From Thermobifida cellulosilytica TB100 (lineage in GTDB: Bacteria; Actinomycetota; Actinomycetes; Streptosporangiales; Streptosporangiaceae): DNA of 64,000 bases. Made by a program: the position numbers and the translations under genes. This document shows, one piece after another, positions 26,258-35,283 of this stretch. Where the stretch lies: NCBI RefSeq assembly GCF_001517975.1, contig NZ_KQ950181.1:527500-591499 (forward strand). Reading direction: 5' to 3'. How positions within the stretch are numbered: the first letter of the stretch is position 1; each line of letters opens with the position of its first letter. A model generated the notes under the pieces. It was not told the DNA's origin. It did not search any database and saw only the letters and a program-made list of their open reading frames with translations.

Positions 26258-27399
26258 TGAGCGAGCGAGAGACCACCCCCCGCAGCCCCGAGGAGGCCGC
26301 CACCGCGGGAGCCTCCACCCCCTGGTACTGGGCGCTCCTCGGAGTCATCGTCGTCGTCGCCCTGGCCGCGGTGACCCGCACCCTGGAGAACGTCGTCCCC
26401 ACCGCGGCGGAGGGGACCGGCTTCGCCGGAGTGGCCAAGGCCATCGAGTACCCCGTCTACGCGATCATCCTCGGCCTGCTCGTCAACGCCCTGCTGAGCG
26501 CGATCGGGGTGCGCGACCGCCTGGCCGAGGGCTTCCGCACCGAGTTCTTCATCAAGACCGGTCTGGTCCTGCTGGGCTCCACGGTCCTGTTCGACGTGAT
26601 CGTCAAGGCCGCGGGACCGGCCATCATCCAGGCGCTCATCCTGGTCACCTCGGTCTTCCTGTTCACCTGGTGGCTGGGCGGCCGGTTCGGCCTGGACGAC
26701 CGGCTGCGCGCCCTGCTGGCCTCCTCGGTGTCGATCTGCGGCGTCAGCGCGGCCATCGCCGCCGCCGGTGCGGTGCAGGCCCGCAGGGAGCAGCTCGCCT
26801 ACACCGCCAGCCTGGTGATCCTCTTCGCGGTGCCGTCCATCTTCCTGCTGCCCTGGCTGGTGGGGCTGATCGGCCTCAACGACGCCCAGGCCGGCGCCTG
26901 GATCGGCGGCAACATCGACACCACCGCGGCGGTCGCGGCCTCCGGCGCCATCGTGGGCGAGGGCGCGCTGCAGATCGCCTCCATCGTCAAGTCCACGCAG
27001 AACGTCCTGATGGGCGTGGCCGCGGTGGCGCTGACCGCCTACTTCGCCTTCCGGGTGGCCCCGGCGCAGGGCGAGGCCGCCCAGGACCGCCCGTCGTGGC
27101 TGCGCACGCTGTGGGACCGCTTCCCGAAGTTCGTGCTGGGCTTCCTCGCCGCCTCCGTGGCGGCCACCATCTGGGCGAACGTCGCGGGAGAGGCCGGGCA
27201 GGCCGGGCTGGACACCGCCAAGGCGCTGCGCGACTGGTTCCTCATCGCGGCCTTCACGAGCATCGGCCTGGAGTTCAAGGTCGGCTCGCTGCGGGAGGCC
27301 GGCTGGCGCCCGATCGGGGTGTTCGCCCTCGCCACGGTGTTCAACCTGGTCGCGGGGCTGATCCTGGCCTCCCTGCTGTTCCGCGGGTTCACGCTCTGA
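26257..27399 (+). CDS. YeiH family putative sulfate exporter
   Basis: 380-aa integral membrane protein with about ten hydrophobic helices, of the Cons_hypoth698 (YeiH) family. Recognisable segments are LKTGLVLLGS-like IKTGLVLLGST, the SVSICGVSAAIAAAGA motif, GAWIGGNIDTTAAVAASGA, and KSTQNVLMG. Family members are annotated as putative sulfate exporters, though direct evidence is thin. It starts on the ATG that overlaps the stop of the 44-aa gene. A strong terminator follows 22 bases after the stop. Confidence 0.87.
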   Translation: MSERETTPRSPEEAATAGASTPWYWALLGVIVVVALAAVTRTLENVVPTAAEGTGFAGVAKAIEYPVYAIILGLLVNALLSAIGVRDRLAEGFRTEFFIKTGLVLLGSTVLFDVIVKAAGPAIIQALILVTSVFLFTWWLGGRFGLDDRLRALLASSVSICGVSAAIAAAGAVQARREQLAYTASLVILFAVPSIFLLPWLVGLIGLNDAQAGAWIGGNIDTTAAVAASGAIVGEGALQIASIVKSTQNVLMGVAAVALTAYFAFRVAPAQGEAAQDRPSWLRTLWDRFPKFVLGFLAASVAATIWANVAGEAGQAGLDTAKALRDWFLIAAFTSIGLEFKVGSLREAGWRPIGVFALATVFNLVAGLILASLLFRGFTL

Positions 27400-27421
27400 A
27401 CCGTACGGGAGGCCGTCGGAC

Positions 27422-27454
27422 GGGGGCCGGTCGCCGCTGCGGCGACCGGCCCCC
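27422..27454 (+). terminator. Terminator after the YeiH gene
   Basis: A 16-bp perfect inverted repeat (GGGGGCCGGTCGCCGC at 27422-27437 with 27439-27454) forms a very stable hairpin with a tight loop. Confidence 0.7.
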
Positions 27455-27494
27455 GCCGTTGCGCCAGGGAGAGGTCTGATCTGAGCGTAACCCA

Positions 27495-27523
27495 TTGACA
27501 CCAATGAGTGATCCTGTTTCTAT
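27495..27523 (+). promoter_or_regulatory. Probable cel9B promoter
   Basis: A perfect -35 TTGACA (27495-27500) is followed after 17 bases by TTCTAT (27518-27523), a weak -10 match. The CelR operator lies just downstream, where binding would block initiation or clearance. Confidence 0.5.
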
Positions 27524-27541
27524 GTCATAAGTCACACGATA

Positions 27542-27555
27542 TGGGAGCGCTCCCA
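27542..27555. promoter_or_regulatory. CelR operator TGGGAGCGCTCCCA
   Basis: A perfect match to the 14-bp palindrome bound by the LacI-family cellulase regulator CelR in Thermobifida fusca; the symmetry extends to 16 bp (27541-27556). It lies 64 bases before the cel9B start. CelR binding is relieved by cellobiose. This is the only perfect copy in the window. Confidence 0.92.
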
Positions 27556-27618
27556 TTTCAGTGGCCTCCGCATGCGGACTCTCCTCCAACGACGATCCCC
27601 CTCCACGGAAGGACTCCC

Positions 27619-30531
27619 GTGTCGAGACCCAGAATCAGACCGCCCCTCGCCGGGGCCGTGGCGCTCGCCCTCGCGACGACCTTCGGCCTCACCACCGCCG
27701 CGGCCCAGGCCGACGAGGTCAACCAGATCATCAACGGCGACTTCAGCAACGGGACCGCCCCCTGGTGGGGGACCCCGAACATCAACCTCGACGCCAGCAG
27801 CGGGGCGCTGTGCGCGAACGTCCCCGGAGACACCCTCAACGCCTGGGACGTGATCATCGGGCAGAACGACATCCCCCTGATCGAAGGGGAGTCCTACACC
27901 TTCTCCTTCACCGCCTCCGCCACCGAGCCGGTCTCCATCCGCGCCCTGGTGCAGGAGCCGGTGGAGCCGTGGCGGACCCAACTGGACCAGCGGGCCTTCC
28001 TCGGACCCGAAGAGCAGAGATTCGAGTACGTCTTCACCTCCAACGCCGACTGGGACGACGCGCAGGTCGCCTTCCAGATCGGCGGCTCCGACGTGCCGTG
28101 GACCTTCTGCGTCGACGACGTGGCCCTCCTGGGCGGGGCCGAGCCCCCCGTCTACGTGCCCGACACCGGCCCCCGGGTCCGCGTCAACCAGGTCGGCTAC
28201 CTGCCGCACGGCCCCAAGAAGGCGACCGTCGTCACCGACGCCACCGAGGCGCTCACCTGGGAGCTGGCCGACTCCGGCGGCACGGTGGTGGCCAGCGGCC
28301 AGACCGAGCCGTACGGACCGGAGTCCTCTTCCGGCCTGAACGTGCACACCGTCGACTTCAGCTCCTACACCACCTCCGGCAGCGGCTACACGCTCACCGT
28401 CGACGGCGAGACCAGCCACCCCTTCGACATCGACGAGAGCGCCTACGAGGAGCTGCGCGTCGACGCGCTGTCGTTCTACTACCCGCAGCGCAGCGGCATC
28501 GAGATCCTCGACTCCATCGCCCCCGGCTACGGCCGCGCGGCCGGACACGTGGGCGTGCCCCCCAACCAGGGCGACACCGACGTGCCGTGCGCGCCGGGCA
28601 CCTGCGACTACTCCCTGGACGTGTCGGGCGGCTGGTACGACGCGGGCGACCACGGCAAGTACGTGGTCAACGGCGGCATCTCGGTGCACCAGCTCATGAA
28701 CATCTACGAGCGCGCCCAACGGGCGGAGACCGCCCAGCCCGACAAGCTGGGCGACTCCACGCTGCGCCTGCCCGAGACCGGCAACGGCGTTCCCGACGTG
28801 CTCGACGAGGCGCGCTGGGAGATGGAGTTCCTGCTCAGCATGCAGGTGCCCGAGGGCGAGCCGCTCGCCGGCATGGCGCACCACAAGATCCACGACGAGC
28901 AGTGGACCGGCCTGCCGCTGCTGCCGGCCAACGACCCGCAGCCGCGCTACCTGCAACCGCCGTCCACCGCGGCGACGCTCAACCTCGCGGCCACCGCCGC
29001 CCAGTGCGCCCGGGTCTTCCAGCCCTACGACGCGGACTTCGCCGCCGAGTGCCTGGAGGCGGCCGAGACCGCCTGGGACGCGGCCAAGGCCCACCCCGCC
29101 GTCTACGCTCCGGCCTTCGGCGAGGGCGGCGGCCCCTACAACGACAACAACGTCACCGACGAGTTCTACTGGGCCGCGGCCGAGCTCTTCCTCACCACCG
29201 GCGCCCAGGAGTACCGCGACGCGGTGACCTCCTCGCCGCTGCACACCGACGACGAGGAAGTGTTCCGCGACGGCGGCTTCGACTGGGGCTGGACCGCCCC
29301 GCTGGCCCGCATCCAACTGGCCACGATCCCCAACGACCTGGCCGACCGCGACCGGGTGCGCGACTCGGTGGTCGCGGCCGCCGACGGCTACCTCGCCAAC
29401 GTCGAGTCCAGCCCGTGGGGCCTGTCCTACAAGCCCGGCAACGGCGTGTTCGTCTGGGGCTCCAACAGCGCGGTCCTCAACACCATGGTGGTCATGGCCG
29501 TCGCCTTCGACCTCACCGGCGACACCAAGTACCGCGACGGCGTGCTGGAGGGCATGGACTACATCTTCGGCCGCAACGCGCTGAACCAGTCCTACGTCAC
29601 CGGCTACGGCGAGAAGGACTCCCGCAACCAGCACAGCCGCTGGTACGCCCACCAGCTCGACCCGCGCCTGCCCAACCCGCCCAAGGGCACCCTGGCAGGC
29701 GGGCCCAACTCCGACGCCAGCACCTGGGACCCCAAGGCCCAGAGCACGCTGACCGGCTGCGCGCCCCAGATGTGCTACATCGACGACATCGAGTCCTGGG
29801 CCACCAACGAGCTGACCATCAACTGGAACGCCCCGCTGTCGTGGATCGCGTCCTTCATCGCCGACCAGGACGACGCGGGCGGCGGCTCGGAGGACCCGGA
29901 GGAGCCGGTCGAGGACACGGAGCCGCCGACCGCCCCCACCGGCCTCAAGGCCACCGGCGTCACCACCGACAGCGCCACGGTGAGCTGGAACGCCGCCACC
30001 GACAACGTCGGAGTGGTCGGCTACGAGCTGGTCCTGCAGCACACCGACACCCTCGCCCCGCTGGGCACCACCACGCAGACCAGCTACCAGTTGGAGGGGC
30101 TGCGGCCGGGACAGACGTACACCTTCTGGGTGTACGCCTACGACGCGGCGGGCAACCGCTCCCCCTCGGCCAAGGTCACCTTCACCACCGAGGAGGAGGA
30201 CGAGCAGCCGACCGGCTCCTGCACGGTGAGCTACACCACCTCCGACTGGCCGGGCGGCTTCACCGCCTCGGTCGTCCTCACCAACACCGGCACGACTCCC
30301 TGGAACGGCTGGACGCTCGGCTTCACCTTCCCCTCCGGGCAGCGGGTCACCCAGGGCTGGAGCGCCACGTGGGTGCAGACCGGGGACCAGGTGACCGCCA
30401 CCTCGATGTCGTGGAACAGCTCGGTCGCTCCGGGCCAGTCGGTCACCATCGGCTTCAACGGAAGCTGGACCGGCTCCAACACCAGGCCCGCGGAGTTCAC
30501 CGTCAACGGCGGGTCCTGCTCGGTCGCCTGA
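27619..30531 (+). CDS. cel9B: Secreted GH9 endoglucanase, CBM4-Ig-GH9-Fn3-CBM2
   Basis: 970-aa modular endocellulase. Signal peptide 1-32; CBM4-type domain about 35-170; Ig-like cellulase domain from [17 protein letters not shown] (about 185-270); GH9 catalytic domain about 274-750; fibronectin III about 767-857; CBM2 about 865-970. Catalytic Asp residues are in [12 protein letters not shown] and the acid Glu in [13 protein letters not shown]. The domain order equals that of T. fusca Cel9B (E1). The enzyme cuts amorphous cellulose outside the cell and CBM2 binds crystalline cellulose. GTG follows GGAAGGA with five bases between. Control by CelR is expected from the upstream operator. Confidence 0.96.
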   Translation: MSRPRIRPPLAGAVALALATTFGLTTAAAQADEVNQIINGDFSNGTAPWWGTPNINLDASSGALCANVPGDTLNAWDVIIGQNDIPLIEGESYTFSFTASATEPVSIRALVQEPVEPWRTQLDQRAFLGPEEQRFEYVFTSNADWDDAQVAFQIGGSDVPWTFCVDDVALLGGAEPPVYVPDTGPRVRVNQVGYLPHGPKKATVVTDATEALTWELADSGGTVVASGQTEPYGPESSSGLNVHTVDFSSYTTSGSGYTLTVDGETSHPFDIDESAYEELRVDALSFYYPQRSGIEILDSIAPGYGRAAGHVGVPPNQGDTDVPCAPGTCDYSLDVSGGWYDAGDHGKYVVNGGISVHQLMNIYERAQRAETAQPDKLGDSTLRLPETGNGVPDVLDEARWEMEFLLSMQVPEGEPLAGMAHHKIHDEQWTGLPLLPANDPQPRYLQPPSTAATLNLAATAAQCARVFQPYDADFAAECLEAAETAWDAAKAHPAVYAPAFGEGGGPYNDNNVTDEFYWAAAELFLTTGAQEYRDAVTSSPLHTDDEEVFRDGGFDWGWTAPLARIQLATIPNDLADRDRVRDSVVAAADGYLANVESSPWGLSYKPGNGVFVWGSNSAVLNTMVVMAVAFDLTGDTKYRDGVLEGMDYIFGRNALNQSYVTGYGEKDSRNQHSRWYAHQLDPRLPNPPKGTLAGGPNSDASTWDPKAQSTLTGCAPQMCYIDDIESWATNELTINWNAPLSWIASFIADQDDAGGGSEDPEEPVEDTEPPTAPTGLKATGVTTDSATVSWNAATDNVGVVGYELVLQHTDTLAPLGTTTQTSYQLEGLRPGQTYTFWVYAYDAAGNRSPSAKVTFTTEEEDEQPTGSCTVSYTTSDWPGGFTASVVLTNTGTTPWNGWTLGFTFPSGQRVTQGWSATWVQTGDQVTATSMSWNSSVAPGQSVTIGFNGSWTGSNTRPAEFTVNGGSCSVA

Positions 30532-30560
30532 CCCTGATCCGGCTCTCCAGGTGAGCCGTC

Positions 30561-30596
30561 TCGGTCCCCGCCGGCCCCGCGGTCGGCGGGGACCGA
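30561..30596 (+). terminator. First of two terminator hairpins after cel9B
   Basis: A 13-bp perfect stem (TCGGTCCCCGCCG at 30561-30573 with 30584-30596) and ten-base loop, 30 bases after the stop codon. Confidence 0.7.
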
Positions 30597-30602
30597 ACCA
30601 TC

Positions 30603-30638
30603 GCTGTCTCCGCGCGGCCCGGGCCGCGCGGAGACAGC
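30603..30638. terminator. Second hairpin, 36-bp perfect palindrome
   Basis: A gapless palindrome centred on CCCGGG with 18-bp arms starting GCTGTCTCCGCGCGG. It follows the first hairpin by six bases. It could be a second terminator or, since it lies 40 bases before the GntR gene, a leader structure of that gene. Confidence 0.6.
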
Positions 30639-30677
30639 TCCCCCACAACGTTCCGGTAGGACGAGGAAGGCACCGAC

Positions 30678-31412
30678 GTGACCATCGAGAGCCCCGTACG
30701 CGCGGCCCCCGGCGTCGGACGGATGACGGTGACCCGGCGAGCGGTCGAACAGATCAAGGCGATGATCGCCGACGGCACCCTGCACCCCGGACAGCGGCTG
30801 CCCACCGAGCGGGAGCTGGCCGCGGGCATGGGGCTGTCCCGCAGCTCGATGCGGGAGGCGATCCGGGTGCTGACCACGCTGGGCGTGCTGGAGGCACGGC
30901 ACGGCGCGGGCGTCTACGTCACCGAGCTGCGCCCCCGCGACCTGCTGGAGCCCTTCTCGGTGCTGGCCGAGGTCGGACGGGGCCACACCCTGCTGGAGGT
31001 GCTCCAGGTGCGCCGGATCGTGGAGCCGGCCGCCACCGCGCTGGCCGCGGTCCGCGCCACCGACGCGCAACTGGCCGAACTGGACGGGCTGCTGGAGGAC
31101 GGCCGCGGCTGCGGCGCGGGAGAGGCCGCCGCCGCGGACCGGGCCTTCCACCGGGCCGTCGCGGAGCTGGCGGGCAACGCCACCCTCGCGGCCCTCGTCG
31201 ACGGGCTGTCCTCGCCCGCCCTCGGCGCCCGGTTGGGGCGGGGGGAGGCGGACGAGGAGGAGTGGACCGCGCGGCTGCGCGAGGACCACCGCCGCATCCA
31301 CGACGCCCTGCTGGCCCGCGACCCCGACGCGGCGCGGGCAGCGGCGACCCTGCACGTCCTGGGCCTGGAGGAGCGGCTGCGCCGCCGCATGGCCGACGCC
31401 CCGTGGCTGTGA
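30678..31412 (+). CDS. GntR family (FadR subfamily) transcriptional regulator
   Basis: 244-aa DNA-binding regulator. Winged helix-turn-helix about residues 17-85 with QRLPTERELAAGMGLSRSSM and REAIRVLTTLGVLEARHGAG; FCD ligand domain about 95-235, all helical, with the metal/ligand residues in RRIVEPAATALA, HRAVAELAGN and DHRRIHDALLARD. FadR-type proteins usually respond to a carboxylic acid. The GTG follows GAGGAAGG. Its target is unknown; the neighbours are cel9B and an EamA exporter gene. Confidence 0.9.
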   Translation: MTIESPVRAAPGVGRMTVTRRAVEQIKAMIADGTLHPGQRLPTERELAAGMGLSRSSMREAIRVLTTLGVLEARHGAGVYVTELRPRDLLEPFSVLAEVGRGHTLLEVLQVRRIVEPAATALAAVRATDAQLAELDGLLEDGRGCGAGEAAAADRAFHRAVAELAGNATLAALVDGLSSPALGARLGRGEADEEEWTARLREDHRRIHDALLARDPDAARAAATLHVLGLEERLRRRMADAPWL

Positions 31413-31498
31413 ATCTACGATGTAAAACCGCTGGTCCATGGCGCCCGAGGCGGGCGCCCAAGGGAGCACGCCCCGAACGCCGCAGTCGGCCGATGGCC

Positions 31499-31504
31499 TA
31501 GGAT
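31499..31504 (+). promoter_or_regulatory. -10 box TAGGAT of the EamA transporter gene
   Basis: TAGGAT matches the Streptomyces -10 consensus and would give a leader of about 40 bases containing the AGGAGG site of the downstream gene. Confidence 0.4.
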
Positions 31505-31552
31505 CGACGCGACCCAAAGATCCCATCACTGGGCAACACCGTCAGGAGGGCC

Positions 31553-32551
31553 GTGGCCGACAACAGCAGGAACCGGGCGTCCGGACTGGCGTTCGCGATC
31601 GTCTCCGCACTGGCCTTCGGCGGCTCCGGTCCCGTCGCGCGGCCGCTGCTCGACGCCGGGCTCGACCCGCTGCACGTGACGTGGCTGCGGGTGGCCGGAG
31701 CCGCGCTGCTCCTGCTGCCCGTCGCCCTGCGCCACCGCCGGGTGCTGCGCACCCGCCCCGCGCTGCTGCTGGCCTACGGCATGTTCCCGATGGCGGGCGT
31801 GCAGGCGTGCTACTTCGCCGCGATCACCCGCATCCCCGTCAGCGTGGCGCTGCTCATCGAGTTCCTCGGCCCGGTGCTGGTGCTGCTGTGGACGCGCCTG
31901 GTGCGGCGCGTCCCGGTGTCGCGGGCGGCGGCCCTCGGCGTGGTGCTGGCGGTCGTGGGCCTGAGCTTCCTCGTCGAGGCGTGGGCGGGCATCCGCCTGG
32001 ACGCGGTCGGCCTGGTGCTGGCCCTGGGCGCGGCGGTGGGCCAGGCCACCTACTTCCTGCTGTCGGACGCCGCGCGCGACGACGCCGACCCGCTCGCGGT
32101 CATCTCCTACGGCGCGCTCGTCGCCGCCGTCCTGATGGGCCTCCTCGCCCGCCCCTGGACCCTGCCCTGGCGCACCCTGGCCGCAACGGTGGAGTTCGGC
32201 GGGGCGGACGTGCCCGCCCTGGCACTGCTGGTGTGGCTGGCGCTGGTGGCCACGGCCGTCGCCTACGTCACCGGCGTGGCCGCGGTGCGGCGGCTGTCCC
32301 CGGTGGTCGCCGGACCCGTCGCCTACCTGGAGGTGGTGACCTCCATCGTGCTGGCCTGGCTGCTGCTGGGGGAGGAGCTCAGCCCCGCCCAGCTCGCGGG
32401 CGCGGTCGCCGTGGTGGCGGGCGCGTTCCTCGCACAGACCGCGGTCCCCGCCTCCCCGGCCCCCGCCCGGCGGTCGCGGCCCTCCGAGCCGGAGCCGCCC
32501 CGCCCGTCCGCCGCGGTCACCGGCCAGGGACAGCAGAGCCCCGACCGGTAG
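31553..32551 (+). CDS. EamA/DMT family transporter
   Basis: 332-aa membrane protein with ten hydrophobic helices in two EamA repeats (about 10-135 and 150-295), typical of drug/metabolite exporters such as RhtA-type amino-acid effluxers. The repeats contain ALLIEFLGPVLVLLWTR and GPVAYLEVVTSIVLAWLLLGE, the latter with the conserved ExxxA/LG region. The last 35 residues are Pro/Arg-rich and probably cytoplasmic. The GTG follows AGGAGG. Substrate unknown. Confidence 0.88.
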   Translation: MADNSRNRASGLAFAIVSALAFGGSGPVARPLLDAGLDPLHVTWLRVAGAALLLLPVALRHRRVLRTRPALLLAYGMFPMAGVQACYFAAITRIPVSVALLIEFLGPVLVLLWTRLVRRVPVSRAAALGVVLAVVGLSFLVEAWAGIRLDAVGLVLALGAAVGQATYFLLSDAARDDADPLAVISYGALVAAVLMGLLARPWTLPWRTLAATVEFGGADVPALALLVWLALVATAVAYVTGVAAVRRLSPVVAGPVAYLEVVTSIVLAWLLLGEELSPAQLAGAVAVVAGAFLAQTAVPASPAPARRSRPSEPEPPRPSAAVTGQGQQSPDR

Positions 32552-32566
32552 GCGCCCGGCAGCGCA

Positions 32567-32586
32567 GGCGCGGCCGCAGCCGCGCC
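32567..32586. terminator. Hairpin between convergent EamA and fdhD genes
   Basis: An 8-bp stem (GGCGCGGC with GCCGCGCC) and four-base loop in the 68-base gap. Confidence 0.5.
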
Positions 32587-32619
32587 CCGCAGCCCTGGCC
32601 GCGGCGGGACCGGTCGGGG

Positions 32620-33444
32620 TCAGTCCGCGACGCGGTGGGCCCCGGCGTAGACGTTCATCGACTCGCCGCGCAGGAACCCGATCAGGGTCATCCCGCTGTG
32701 CACGGCCAGCTCCACGGCCAGGGAGGACGGCGCGGAGACCGCGGCGAGCAGCGGGACGCCCGCCATGAGGGCCTTCTGGGTCAGCTCGAAGGAGGCCCGG
32801 CTCGACACCAGCAGGCCCGTGCCGCGCAGCGGCAGGCCGTAGCGGGAGGCGGCGTGGCCGACGACCTTGTCCACGGCGTTGTGCCGGCCGATGTCCTCGC
32901 GGACGCACAGCAGCTCGCCCTCCGGGGTGACGAGCGCGGCGGCGTGCAGTCCGCCGGTGCGCGAGAACACCTTCTGCGCCTCGCGCAGCCGGTCGGGCAG
33001 CGCCGCCAGCACCCCGGTGGAGAAGCGCACGTCGTCGTCGGCCACGGCGAAGCGGCTCCGGGTGCGCACCGCCTCCAGACTGGTCTTGCCGCACACCCCG
33101 CACGAGGAGGTGGTGGAGAAGTTCCGCTCCACCGAGACGTCCGGCTGCGGCACGCCGGGGGCCAGGACGACGTCGATGACGTTGTAGGTGTTGACCCCGT
33201 CCTCGGTGGCCCCCGCACAGTAGCGCAGGGAGTGCACGTCGGAGGCGTCGGCGATGACGCCCTCGCCGATGAGGAACCCGGTGACCAGGTCGAAGTCGTG
33301 CCCGGGGGTGCGCATGGTGACGGTCAGCGCACGACCGCCGACGCGCATCTCCAGCGGTTCCTCCACGACGAGGGTGTCCAGGCGGTCGCGTGCCGCAGAG
33401 CCGTCGATCCGGCGCACCCGTACCCGGGCCGTGACGCGTCCCAT
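32620..33444 (-). CDS. fdhD: Formate dehydrogenase accessory sulfurtransferase FdhD
   Basis: 274-aa protein that hands sulfur from a cysteine desulfurase to the molybdenum-cofactor formate dehydrogenase. The essential CxxC is in [15 protein letters not shown] (about residue 120). Other family segments are [39 protein letters not shown] and [12 protein letters not shown]. The ATG follows GGGGAGGAG with five bases between. No formate dehydrogenase or molybdopterin gene is next to it in the window. Confidence 0.94.
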   Translation of the reverse strand: MGRVTARVRVRRIDGSAARDRLDTLVVEEPLEMRVGGRALTVTMRTPGHDFDLVTGFLIGEGVIADASDVHSLRYCAGATEDGVNTYNVIDVVLAPGVPQPDVSVERNFSTTSSCGVCGKTSLEAVRTRSRFAVADDDVRFSTGVLAALPDRLREAQKVFSRTGGLHAAALVTPEGELLCVREDIGRHNAVDKVVGHAASRYGLPLRGTGLLVSSRASFELTQKALMAGVPLLAAVSAPSSLAVELAVHSGMTLIGFLRGESMNVYAGAHRVAD

Positions 33445-33583
33445 CCCTGCTCCTCCCCGCTGCCTGCGACGACGGTGACGACGCCACGCTACCTGCTCGG
33501 TGACCAAAGCCGGACAGATGGGGAGGAACAGGAGGGAGAGCAGCAATACGGGACGTGACGGGCCGGGGACGGTGAGGGGCGCT

Positions 33584-34687
33584 GTGGCGAGGTGGGACAC
33601 CTGGGACGCGGTCTGGGACCGGGCCGCTGGGGCGATGGTGGGCGGCGCGGTGGCGCCGCTGCTGGTCGGCGCGACCGCACCGCCGGAGGAGGAGTACCTG
33701 GCCGGGGTGGGCGGCCTGGTCGCCGAGGCGCTGCACGAGCTGGCCGACGGCACGGCCGCGCCGCGGGCGGACGGCTGGGAGCGGCGGTGGATGCGGGCGG
33801 TGCGGCTGGGCGTGGTGAGCGGGGAGGTCCCGCGGGACGTCGCGGCGCACGGGGAGCACCCGGCGGCGGTGGGGTGGCGCGCGGTCGCGGAGGCCCCGGT
33901 GCCGCCGCTGGACCCGGCGCGGGGCGTCTTCCCCTGCTCCCATCTGGTGGCGGCGGTGCGCCTGGCCCGCGAACGGGGCGGGGTGGAGGCGGCCCGGTAC
34001 GCGGGCGCGCTGGCCGGTGCGCGGTGGGGGGTGTCGGGCATCCCCCTGACCGCGCAGCGCGGGCTCGCCGCGACGGTGGCACCGCGCTCGCTGGTCACGG
34101 CCGCGCTGGTCGCCGCGCGCGGCGACGCGCCCGACGAGTGGCCGCAGTGCGCGACCCTGGCGGTTCCCGGGCTGGACCGGGAGCACCGCCAGGCGTTCGC
34201 GGTGCCCCACCCCCACGATCCGGGAGTGGTGCTGTGCACCCTGGAGTACGTGCGCGACAGCGACGCCCAGGCGGTGGTGTCGCTGTGCCGTACGGGCACC
34301 CGCGACCGGCCGCCGCACCTGGCGCCGGAGGACACCGTCGAGGTGTGGCTGCACGACCGGCCGGGCGCCAACCGCAACCTGCACTTCGTGCTGGACCAGG
34401 CGGCGCGCATGGTGGCCCTGCTGCGTGCGGAGGGCAAGCGGGTGCTGCTGCACTGCGCGGCCTGCCAGTCGCGGACCCCCGCGGTGGCCGCCCGTTACGC
34501 GTCGGTGCACTGCGGCGCGGACGTGGTGGAGGCGCTGCGAGAGATCATCGCGACGGTGGCGGGGCACCTGGACAACCCGGAGCTGAGCCGGGCCGTGGCC
34601 GAGCTGGACGGCGTGGCCGTGGACGACCCGCGCGCGGTGCTCTTCCCGGAGGGGATGCCGCGGCTGACCAGGACGCCGCGCAGTTGA
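33584..34687 (+). CDS. ADP-ribosylglycohydrolase-like / dual-specificity phosphatase fusion
   Basis: About 367 aa. Residues 5-180 resemble the helical ADP-ribosylglycohydrolase (DraG/ARH) fold: [16 protein letters not shown] matches the N-terminal helix but has lost the GDALG motif, and [18 protein letters not shown] matches the C-terminal metal site but has VEA where Asp-Thr-Asp is usual. The second part (about 195-345) is a tyrosine/dual-specificity phosphatase domain with the P-loop [12 protein letters not shown] (Cys about residue 290) and an upstream general-acid candidate in [10 protein letters not shown]. The glycohydrolase part is therefore probably inactive while the phosphatase looks complete. 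GTG at 33584 (after GAGGGG) is chosen; 33572 and 33500 are alternatives. Substrate unknown. Confidence 0.7.
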   Translation: MARWDTWDAVWDRAAGAMVGGAVAPLLVGATAPPEEEYLAGVGGLVAEALHELADGTAAPRADGWERRWMRAVRLGVVSGEVPRDVAAHGEHPAAVGWRAVAEAPVPPLDPARGVFPCSHLVAAVRLARERGGVEAARYAGALAGARWGVSGIPLTAQRGLAATVAPRSLVTAALVAARGDAPDEWPQCATLAVPGLDREHRQAFAVPHPHDPGVVLCTLEYVRDSDAQAVVSLCRTGTRDRPPHLAPEDTVEVWLHDRPGANRNLHFVLDQAARMVALLRAEGKRVLLHCAACQSRTPAVAARYASVHCGADVVEALREIIATVAGHLDNPELSRAVAELDGVAVDDPRAVLFPEGMPRLTRTPRS

Positions 34688-34711
34688 GCGGAGCGCGGGG
34701 AGGGCCGCCCG

Positions 34712-35134
34712 TCAGTAGTAGTAGGAGGAGCTCCCGCTGCTGCCCAGGCCCAGCAGCACCGCGCCGTAGACGAGGTAGAGCACGACCGTCACGACGAGGA
34801 ACACCAGGGCGACCCCGAAGCAGATCCAGGCGCCCACGGTGAGTTTGCGTGCCGAGTCCGGGTCGGTCCGGGCCTGCGTCATCGCGATGATGGACAGCAC
34901 GGTGCCCACGAGGGCGGGGAGGGCGCCGTAGCAGCCGCACAGCGCCAGGATGTTGCAGACCAGCGAGAGGATCGTGCTGACCGAGGGGCCGGGCTGCGCC
35001 TGGGGGTGGGGCGCGGAGAAGTGCGCCGGGGCGGGCGGCGGGACCGGCCCGGGGGGAGGCGGCGGGAACGACCCCCAGCCGCCGGTGCCGTGCTGCGGAG
35101 GACCGCTGTAGCCTCCTTGTCCTTCGTGGACCAT
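34712..35134 (-). CDS. DUF4190-like small membrane protein
   Basis: 140-aa protein. Residues 1-50 are rich in Pro, Gly and His (WGSFPPPPPGPVPPPAPAH), then come two hydrophobic helices (about 55-85 and 100-130) separated by TQARTDPDSARKLTVGAW, the layout of DUF4190 proteins. It ends SSGSSSYYY. The Pro-rich face is probably cytoplasmic. The ATG has only a weak ribosome site. Function unknown; such proteins are common beside cell-envelope genes of actinobacteria. Confidence 0.75.
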   Translation of the reverse strand: MVHEGQGGYSGPPQHGTGGWGSFPPPPPGPVPPPAPAHFSAPHPQAQPGPSVSTILSLVCNILALCGCYGALPALVGTVLSIIAMTQARTDPDSARKLTVGAWICFGVALVFLVVTVVLYLVYGAVLLGLGSSGSSSYYY

Positions 35135-35283
35135 GTCCGTTTCCGTTCCGTGGTCGGGGGAGTTCCCGGACATGATCCCAGAGCTTCGGGGGTGGTCCGG
35201 ACATCCGGTCGGATTCTGCGCCGGACGGCCGGAAGTGGCCACGGCCGGGGCCGGGCGCCTGCGGCGCCGCGGGCCGTGCGGCC

